This document shows, piece after piece, positions 19,160 through 27,126 of a stretch of DNA of 27,126 bases; the stretch's first letter is position 1; each line of letters opens with the position of its first letter. Location: positions 141,246 to 168,371 of the forward strand of contig NMRA01000655.1 of the NCBI GenBank assembly GCA_002633005.1, read 5' to 3'. The notes under the pieces are model-generated. The model had not been told where the DNA came from. It did not search any database and worked only from the letters and a program-made list of their open reading frames with translations. This stretch comes from Phoronis australis (lineage: Eukaryota > Phoronida > Phoronidae). Position numbers and translations under genes: made by a program.

Positions 19160-21120
19160 GGTATGGAACTTGGATACGATTAATTACTACACGCCCTGAA
19201 ATTAAATGAGCGTGCCTATTGAAAATGTTAGTCTGTACACTAATCCATGCGTCTTATTTACTGTCTGATAAAGTTGCAAATACTTATATGTGGAATGTGG
19301 CAAGGCAACAATATATCTTAGTTCACAACTTATATTGCAACTTTGACGAGGTGAGAAAGACATTTCAGTAATTAATAACTTAATACGTCACCATAAGACG
19401 CTGTTGACACACTAGAAACCCCAAATCCCCTGTGTGTATGCAACTGTTTACGATTGGTGAAGACCTGGTAGGGTTTAAACTGAAAGTATCTGTCACCAGT
19501 TTAAGTCTGCACGCCATTAGGTCACGTGATGTGCGGACCAGACTTAAAAATGTTTGTGATTGATTAGATATATAGAATGATAATCAGCAAAAATAATAGG
19601 AAAAACACTTAAAGATATATTAAACGCTGACTCGGCTGGTCAAAAACGACCAACAGCAAAGTAAGATGAAATAAGAAGGGCTGTTTATTACGCCAAAAAT
19701 AACACCCACGAGTGGCTTAAAACTCTTACAAATTGCTCAGTTATTTTGAATTAAAATTCAGTGAACAACCCTTTCAATTAAGGAATCTGGAAGTTAAGGT
19801 CACGAGTGACTCTGGACAAGTCTCAAAATTTGGGTAGCTTCTGAATACCATACCTCAAAAGTTGCTAATCGGATTAAAAAAGAAAACACTTTAGAATGAT
19901 CTGCAAAACGCCGCAGTAAGATTTCTTTTGAAATGTTCCAGTTTTGCACAAGGAACTACCAAAAACTTTTAGAAAAAAACGCATCAAATGAAATGAGGAT
20001 TTAGAAAACTGGGACAGCGCTTTTGAGATTTGAAGTTAAATATTAAAAGAAATCCCATTCATACAGCTGTACGAACATATAAGTAACCCCTGGCCTTGTA
20101 ATTAACTTGTAGCCGACTTCCAGCGCAGTGAGTATGAACACCCCTAGTTTTATGACCGAAATCGCCAAACCATTGGTTCATTCTCTATAATTAGTAAACG
20201 AGCTAATCACTGATAGTCATGAGAGAAACTAGAAATTGGCGAATTAATTCTTTGGGTCGGACACAATGGCAACGTCTGCGTTTTCGTTCTTATTTAGCGC
20301 TGCGTTATGACAACTGATGGAACTTCAATCTTGACATTATATGACACTGACATAACATTCAAAAACAAGAAATTCTTACTTCGATCTCAACCCCTATACA
20401 TGTTCAATCTTGGACGCCACGGTGCAAGATTGCGTACTTCATGTCGTTGTAGCCTGTGGCTATCAAATTTGCTTGTCCACTCGCAAATCGCACGTGAATG
20501 CCACGCCTTTCGCTCTCATCTACAATAATATTGCTCTTTTTCAAGTGTCTGTTCTCATCGATGGCGTGAACACAAACGGATCACTATTCTTCACCCGTAT
20601 TCAATTGTTTTGAACAAAGCCGCCGGATACAGTGTGACGTACATGTTTTGTCAAACATACGATAATACTATTCATAAGAAACACACCGGTTTAGTGTTAT
20701 GGAAATAAACTATGACGGAGGACTCAGACTTAATGAGAGCACATAGCGTCATTATTCCGCTCCAGTTTGATTCTTCAAAAACGAATTATAAATGTTTTCG
20801 TTAAATAGACAGATACACGCAAATGTAATCACACAAAAAACAAAAATAGCCAGAAACAGTGTTTAACTCCAGCAAGTCAAAGTTGGTTCGTAACAGGAGT
20901 CAGCTAAACTCAGAGGTGCACGTTCAGCGTGAAGCTGTCTCCACTACGACAAAAAACATGTGTAAAACTGAGATAGATGTGTACATGTACTACCTCAGAG
21001 AAGCCATGGCGGCCGCATGCTTTGGGTGGGCTTTCAAATTCGCAGTATGCAACCAATGTAACCCAAAATTAAGAATTTCAAAATGGCCCATTTACGCATT
21101 GCGTGTGACTTGAGTTCGAC
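19160..21120. other. No gene seen, about 2 kb
   Basis: AT-rich sequence without a recognisable domain. Frames at 20307-20613 and 20859-21113 are short and anonymous. Around 19895-19940 a reading with LQNAAVRFLL faintly recalls the 3' part of non-LTR retrotransposons, too weak to call. Confidence 0.45.
19500..19548. repeat. Small hairpin enclosing TCACGTGA
   Basis: TTTAAGTCTG (19500-19509) is the exact reverse complement of CAGACTTAAA (19539-19548). The loop contains the palindromic E-box TCACGTGA (19522-19529). Confidence 0.4.
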
Positions 21121-21220
21121 GGAAGTAGAATCTTATCACGGTAAGGCCTATTATGAAAACGATATGATGAGTGTTGAACACCAAATTCGATTTTCATTTT
21201 CATTTTCAGCCAGTTAAAGT
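21085..21220. repeat. Diverged dispersed repeat, copy 1
   Basis: Shares ordered blocks with 22484-22620: GAATCTTATCACGGTAAGG (21128-21146) and AATTCGATTTTCATTTTC followed by AGCCAGTTAAA (to about 21218). Both copies contain a donor-like GTAAGG or AGTAAGG and an acceptor-like pyrimidine tract ending AG. Confidence 0.4.
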
Positions 21221-22483
21221 AAGTGGGACCAGTTAATTCCTGTGAAGATCAACTAATGGTGCTAAGTAAGCCCCCTCCCCCCTAACAAGCCATTACAACA
21301 CGCTAGAGCGCAACTGGAGACAAGTTAACTTTTGTCCCTCAGTCGTCGCCAATTTTTCTCTTCCACAAGGTCACCAGTCATCCACTTTTTAGATCCCTCA
21401 GCATTATTAAAAAGAAAATTGTTCAGTCTGAGGCTGAAGTGGGATGTACCCAAGCTGCTCGAGATCGGATCCTCAAGTGATCCTCAGTTGAATCTTCGAA
21501 CCCGTTGCACAGTTTTGATACAGTCATATCAATGACTACATGGGATACATGTTGCTCTTCGTTATAATTATACAGTGTACCTCGGATATTACGTTACTTT
21601 TGTAACCAAGACGATAAGAAAAAAACATCTGTTTGACGCTTTTTCTGGGCTTTCTTCGGTTACGTGCTCAACAGGATCGCGCTGGTCATATTCCCACTGA
21701 GTGGTTGCACAGAGATTACTCAAACCCTTCACACCAAGGTTATAAATGCTTGAATTTGGTTACCAACAATATTGGCATCACGTTTTTAAAAGCATTTCTC
21801 CTTCAATTTATATACTTGTAACCAAGAAACAGGTGCGATAATTAAAAAACGAAAAAAATGGGTGGCGTCATCAGTGGAAGACTGGTCTCCGCATTTGTGT
21901 TGTTTTACAGCAGTCGTGAGCCAAACTGCTTTCAAAAATTGCCTGGGACGAATATTATGAAAATGTGTGTGGCTGGAGGATACAGTGATGGCAATCGGAC
22001 ACACAACTCAGTTTTTTTATTTCAAAAAGACACTCAGATCGCCCAGAAACAGCACACATTCGTGCATCGTGCACGGGTATGGCAGTCATACACGGTGGGG
22101 CAAGCGATCAGTCAGGGACCACACTGTGCTCAGTTCTTCGGTTTTGTGCCGTGTTGGTGAAACATTTTCCGTTTAGACGCCTTCTTTCGAATATACACTC
22201 CTGTTTATAGCCGTTTGTTAAACACAAGCACGGGTGCTTACTGTTAAACAATCCCAGTAACGTTCCAACCTTTTAGTCAGTCACAACGCATCTAACATGC
22301 TTCGCCATATATATCATTGTGTTTCTCCTACATTAGCAATAACTGTTGGCGAAGTGAAGTTTAGCTGGCTAAAATGAATATCGAATTACTCTCATATAAG
22401 CGGCTCAATAATACTACTTATCGTGGTAGGTTTCTACTTCCCTTACGATGTGATGAAAAAATATCCGTCTTTTGATTCTATTG
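21221..22483. other. No gene seen, about 1.2 kb
   Basis: Overlapping short frames at 21786-22176 on both strands have no domain. A CVAGGYSDGNR reading superficially resembles a Kelch blade but lacks the rest of the motif. Confidence 0.5.
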
Positions 22484-22620
22484 AGATTGGCCATTGTGAA
22501 TTCGAAAAGGGCGCAATGCCGTAACGAGTTGATAACGAAAACGGAATCCTATCACAGTAAGGAAAATTATTTTAAGACCGTGAAAGGGCTAATTTGATTT
22601 TTCTTTTTAGCCAGCCAAAC
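22484..22620. repeat. Diverged dispersed repeat, copy 2
   Basis: Carries GAATCCTATCACAGTAAGG (22544-22562) and AATTTGATTTTTCTTTTTAG followed by CCAGCCAAAC (to 22620), parallel to copy 1 about 1.4 kb upstream. Spacing between blocks differs by about nine bases. Confidence 0.4.
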
Positions 22621-24503
22621 AGGGAGAAATCCAGCATTAAATATACAATGCGGTGTGGTTACTGTTCATGCTTTATTTAAATAACATTAAAATTGAAACC
22701 GTTTTTTTTAATATCTGATTTGGGGTCAAACAATAACGAGGCAGATTAGAGGTTGAACTAGGATTCACTTTTTCAAACGATAGATCAGACGTCCTGGCTT
22801 CTGATTGGACAACGTGTGGACACTGTGTAACTCAACTTCTGGGCGACGTTTAGCCGAACACGTCGATTGAGTTCAACCCTGATGCCTAAAGCATAATCGT
22901 GTCATTTTTACTAGACCAATAGTTACGGAAATCTGTGCCACCTATACTTTCTACGCAGCTTCGACAACTTTTCTTTGACCATGACGGATGGTCTTGGATG
23001 ATCAGGCATTGTTGATGAGATCCCCGCTTTAGGCTTTATCTACAAGGCACTCAGTTGGCCGACCAACTTCTTAATCACGGGACCCGGTTATCATCGGACG
23101 ATGACCCGTAGATTGTTGGGAAATCCTACGACGTCTGGTGTAATTATAAAATTTGAACCCCGTGCAAAAATGACATGGGCCACTTTTTCGATGGCCCTCG
23201 ATTATTTTTCAACATTAAATTTGCTTTGTCGGCACTGTTGAAAACGTGTCAGCCCGTTGAGAATGTGTCAAAGGGGGTCATTTTCTACAGTTTCGTTTGT
23301 AGAAACCGATAAGGAGAGGACAAATATTCCGTGATATTGCGTGGCTTCTTTGGTTTAGTTAGCACCAGTGGAGGATTAACCGTATAACTGGGGTCTAGGT
23401 TGTACTCAAGTTTGGGTCTCCTCCTCCAAACTCGCGGGGCATTCCCTCTGACTAGTTATACAATGATGTGCCTTTGAAGGAGTCACTTTTTAAGCGACAT
23501 TCGTGGTAGGTCACTCCCATCCCCATCTGACGGGATTGTGGGAGTGCTTTTTCCCGAGACCTCATAAATCAGTGCCCTAGGCAGTAGAGTTCAAAGAGGG
23601 GAGGGCGACTTGGTGACGGGGCGACGGCCCCGGGCATCCACATTGGGGTGGGGAGAGAAGGAGCCAAGCCCGGTATACTTCCATATGTGGGGTATACGGG
23701 AATGTGTCGCCAAGAAGGATCCGCTTTCCGTCTGAAGTCTTTACCGATGTGTCCGATATTTTGTCTAAAATCCCTACAAACGGGTAGTAGTTTCGTCACA
23801 AACCTCTACAGAATAGTATGATTTAGTCCCGATTCTGAGACTTATCATTTACACACACCGGGAGTATATTTGCGGCTTTCAGAATGCCATCACCGGGATG
23901 CGTTCATTTCGCCCGTGTTTCTCGGCGTGAACCGTGCCTCAATTTCCGAATCGTTTACCCGTCACCGAGGAGGGATTAACGCAAAATCGGGGTCAACAAC
24001 AAAAATAGGGGTCCCTTAGAGAGACACCAGGACAGAAAAAAAAGTCTACTGGGTCCAAAAGCGTACCGTACCCGGTAAAAATAAACGACTTGACCTGAAA
24101 AGGACGTGTGTCAAGGGAGGGGCATCCAATAAAGGAAATCGTCCCCGGCATCACCAAACCTGAGCACGCAACTGGTTTGTCTGACTAACTTGCTTCTCGC
24201 CTGCTGGCGTTTTGCTCAACAAGTTCTGAAGGGTATATTATTCTTTTTATTCGTCCTTTTTCAGACGTTAGGTGTATTTTTAATATGCACAGGCCTACAC
24301 AAAGCGGCACGTTTTAGGTTTTGGGCTACGAAAAATGACCGCTAATCTTAATAATCCGTTTTTACTGGCCGGCAATCGGGTGACGGTTTTGGGGATTCAA
24401 TCGAACTCCCCTGTTAGGAAAAGGAACACTTTAATGGTAAAAAAGATCCAAGAAAAGGACACGTGGCGGTTCGACCGGTGTTGGCAGTGAAAGTCATGAA
24501 GAA
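22621..24503. other. No gene seen; more GC-rich, possibly an unclassified repeat
   Basis: About 1.9 kb without recognisable coding sequence. From about 23.2 kb the base composition shifts to G-rich runs (GGGGTC, GGTCGGG). Similar phrases GGATTAACCG..CTGGGGTC (about 23373) and GGATTAACGC..TCGGGGTC (about 23974) hint at an old duplicated repeat. Confidence 0.4.
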
Positions 24504-24797
24504 GTGGAGTATAAGCTCTGTAAGGTCGGGTGGAGTATCAGCTCAGTAAGGTCGGGTGGAGTATTAGCTCAGTAAGGTCGGGTGGAGTATCGCCTTAGTA
24601 AGGTCGGGTGGAGTATCAGCTCAGTAAGGTCGGGTGGAGTATCAGCTCAGTAAGGTCGGGTGGAGTATCAGCTCAGTAAGGTCGGGTGGAGTATCAGCTC
24701 AGTAAGGTCGGGTGGTGTATCACCTCAGTAAGGTCGGGTGGAGTATCAGGTCAGTAAGGTCCGGTGGAGTATCACTTCATTAAGGTCGGGTGGAGTG
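24504..24797. repeat. 26-bp minisatellite, about 11 units
   Basis: Tandem 26-bp units contain GGTCGGGTGG followed by AGTATCAGCTCAGTAA. First and last units are more diverged (ATAAGCTCTG; ATCACTTCATT). Central units are nearly identical. Confidence 0.95.
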
Positions 24798-25337
24798 GCC
24801 GGTGAGCTGTGCGAAATACGGAAAATCCGTGAGTGACAATCCACTCGAACAAAAAACCGCCTACCGTAGAGCAATAGTGTTGGAGCAATTTTGCCGCAAT
24901 GTGTCGCCCCTAATCTCGCGGATCCAATAAAATCTCGGTTTCGAGGACCCCGCACCACTTTACGATACCTGGGGCCTGTATCTCGAACTTTCTTTTGACT
25001 TTTTGCTACAGCCAGAAACCTGTCTATGAGTAGCATGTTACTTATACTGAATATTAAGTATCAGTCCACGGATCCACCGACCACTGTACTGCCAACAGGC
25101 GGCAAGGTGGGGGGTCAGCCATTCAGATCCATGTTTAGTCTGATAAATCACATTAGGGATGAGAGAAATTGGGTGAAGTATGACACCACAAAGTTTGGTG
25201 GTTTAGGAGATACAAGGGAAGTGTTCTTGGGGGCAAAATGAGGCAATTTCTTGGTGTGGAATGAGTCATTTTTGACCAAATTGTCTACTCCAGTTTCTGC
25301 TTCAAACAGAATCGTTTCTGAACAATTTTGATATCAN
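24798..25337. other. No gene seen; ends at an ambiguous base
   Basis: Short frames on both strands (24746-25036 minus, 25026-25241 plus) have no recognisable domain. A single N at 25337 marks a sequencing or assembly uncertainty exactly where retrotransposon similarity begins. Confidence 0.5.
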
Positions 25338-26934
25338 GGTTAGAATCAAGGATAAACCGCCTCCATGGAGCTAATTTTATTGTCTCGCAGGCACGATTAT
25401 CTTAAACGTATTGCCCAACGTTCGCGTAATACTTGTGACTGGAACAAATTCAAAACAGCGCGTAATCTAACAAATAAGGCATGAAAACAGCCCACGACAG
25501 ACCATTATAATACATTAATTAATGACAACAAATCAGATGGTAAATCCTTAAGGAAATTATAAAGTCTGTTTTACCAGGGAAATCGAATACTACTATCGCT
25601 GAAATGAATACGGACGACGGCATGACATTAGATAATGGAGTCATGGCTAATACCTTTAACGACTTTTTCACGGATATTGGCCATAACCTAGCACGAAAAT
25701 TTGGAAACACTAGTCATTTATTTCCACCCTAGATCAGCAAAGATAGAACTCTTAAATTCCATGAGGTTGACTCTAATTTTGTTTGCCAGCAACTCAAATC
25801 AGTGGATGGCAATTCTGCTACTGGAATTGACGGCGTAAATACTAAAATCCTTAAATTATCTGCTAAGACAATCTCTCAGCCCATTACGTCACTGATCAAT
25901 TTATCATTGAAAACATCAACCACAAAGAAGCTTAAAGCTTATGGGGTCACCGGTGTCGAAGCCAAGTGGTTTCAGGATTATCTTGGTAACAGAACTCAAG
26001 CTACCCGTGTCGGGAAGGATATCTCAAATCTGTTAAAATAAGTGTTCCCCAGGAGTCAATACTTTGGGCCCTTGCTATTTTGCATCTTTGTCAATGATCG
26101 CTCCTCAGTAATTCCAAATTCTAAGATTGTTCTGTATGCGGATGAAACTACAAAACTGACCGCAGGCAGAACCTCATCTGAAATCCAGACTAATCTCAAC
26201 TGTGATTTAACAATCATTTCAGATTGGCTTATATCCAATATATTATCCTTAAATGTGTCAAAAACTAAAACTCTTCTGTTTGGCACGTCCCAAAGACTAG
26301 AAACCAAACCCTAGTCATTGAGTATGGATGGAAGTCCAATTGAGAACGTGAGTTCCTTTAAATATCTGGGACTAATATATGATTTAAATCTTAAATTCTC
26401 TCAACACGTTGATTATACATGTATCTCGAAAAAGGTGTCTAGAAAAATTGGCGTATTGAAACGCACCAGTAAATTTGTGAACAGAGTAACACCGAAAACC
26501 ATTTTCAATGCTATCATTCAACCTCACCTAGATTATTGCTTTCCTCTGTGGGGCGCTGCATCAGACAAGTATATGAAAACCATCCAGGTTATCCAAAATA
26601 GGGCTGCCCGGATTATTCTGGGAGCTGGTGTTAGAGACATTAACATTGAAAACCTTCATAAGGAGACTGGAATAATGAAAATACACACATTACATGAATT
26701 CCCATCTGCTTGTCTTGTCCCGACATACTTATGTGCTAAGTTTAAGATGACTACTAATCACTACAATAATAGGTCCTCCAACTTCAATCTTCCGAAACCC
26801 AGAAGCGAAACTGGGAAAAATCATTTTCCTACAGCCGGCCCTATTTATGGAAAACTCTCCCAGCAGATGCCAAACCTGCACCATCCTTGATAACCTTTAA
26901 AACAATTATAAGAAATCGAGTTAACTTTATGTAG
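25338..26934 (+). mobile_element. Non-LTR retrotransposon fragment (CR1/Jockey-like), broken
   Basis: The plus strand shows the C-terminal half of a LINE ORF2. There is a linker (CDWNKFKTARNLTNKA, then MANTFNDFFTDIG) and the start of the reverse transcriptase (SATGIDGVNTKIL). Then comes KLKAYGVTGVEAKWFQDYL, FGPLLFCIFVND, YADETTK, SSFKYLGLIYDLNLKFSQHV and IIQPHLDYCFPLW. The last recognisable residues are TFKTIIRNRVNFM before TAG at 26932. The endonuclease is absent. Between about 25918 and 25932 the stretch that carries the first catalytic Asp (usual FDLKKAFDTVD) is missing. In-frame stops at 26039 and 26312 and several frameshifts inactivate it. The usual YADD reads YADE. CR1/Jockey placement is by overall resemblance only. 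Confidence 0.88.
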
Positions 26935-27048
26935 ATGTGTTCGCTTTAACAAACGTACATTCAGTGTCCCCATATCAGACTATTTTTATTCATGTGGATA
27001 TATGTGTATTTGTGTATGTACGTGTATTTACGTGCATGTTGGTTTTGT
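26935..27048. other. Retrotransposon 3' tail region, TG/TA-rich
   Basis: After the last retrotransposon codon comes a short untranslated stretch that grades into TGTGTAT/TGTATG simple sequence, as is common at non-LTR element 3' ends. Confidence 0.5.
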
Positions 27049-27126
27049 ATTTATGTATGTATGTATGTTAGTGTGCATTTATATATATATATATAAATAC
27101 ACACTAACATACATACATACATAAAT
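27049..27126. repeat. Near-perfect 78-bp fold-back at the window end
   Basis: The sequence is its own reverse complement apart from one mismatched position in each arm (GTGTGC against ACACAC with T). The arms run ATTTATGTATGTATGTATG inward, meeting at an (AT)n centre near 27087. It could be a microsatellite palindrome or an assembly fold-back. Confidence 0.9.

Noticed and set aside
21008-21018. GCGGCCGC (NotI) sites here and near 14356, considered as vector sequence
   Set aside because: They occur within ordinary genomic context with no vector-like flanks.
21960-22005. CVAGGYSDGNR reading as another Kelch blade
   Set aside because: It lacks the Tyr/Trp pair and neighbouring blade sequence, and no consistent exon borders were found.

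Overview
The window is animal nuclear DNA: AT-rich, with genes split by GT..AG introns, eukaryotic multidomain proteins, decayed transposons and minisatellites. No bacterial operon, CRISPR array, rRNA or convincing tRNA was seen. The frequent motif ACATGTA, the CR1/Jockey-like retroelement and a BTB-Kelch gene most like vertebrate KLHL10 suggest an invertebrate (non-vertebrate deuterostome, lophotrochozoan or cnidarian). The species cannot be named from sequence alone. A 15-base C run at the start, one N at 25337 and a fold-back at the end suggest a short scaffold with imperfect edges.

Layout. 1-600: a possible terminal exon of an upstream gene. 2071-8365 (+): six consecutive exons of a mannose-6-phosphate-receptor-like protein, assembled here from splice sites and phase; the signal-peptide exon(s) were not found. 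Its introns carry a palindromic minisatellite (3660-4038) and a 356-bp terminal-inverted-repeat element (5670-6025). 8994-11812 (+): the first three coding exons of a KLHL10-like BTB-BACK-Kelch gene. They give the whole BTB-BACK part and the first Kelch blades; no further blade was found in the remaining 15 kb. A perfect cAMP-response element lies 123 bp before the start codon.

11.8-25 kb: repeat-rich and without an intact gene. It holds a THAP zinc-finger remnant (13385-13720), a 31-bp minisatellite (15277-15716), and a hAT transposon with a decayed transposase (16285-18966) nested inside a second copy of the inverted-repeat element (15840-19157). Further on are a diverged duplicated segment (about 21.1 and 22.5 kb) and a 26-bp minisatellite (24504-24797). 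25338-26934: a 5'-truncated, internally deleted non-LTR retrotransposon.

The two host genes are in tandem with 628 bp between the first stop and the second start codon. By family knowledge one acts in lysosomal-enzyme sorting and the other is a CUL3 adaptor tied to spermatid development; nothing in the sequence links their functions. I found no convincing new biological system. The best leads are the unusual mix of features in the receptor, the nested transposons with a still-spliceable transposase intron, and the CRE at the KLHL10-like gene.
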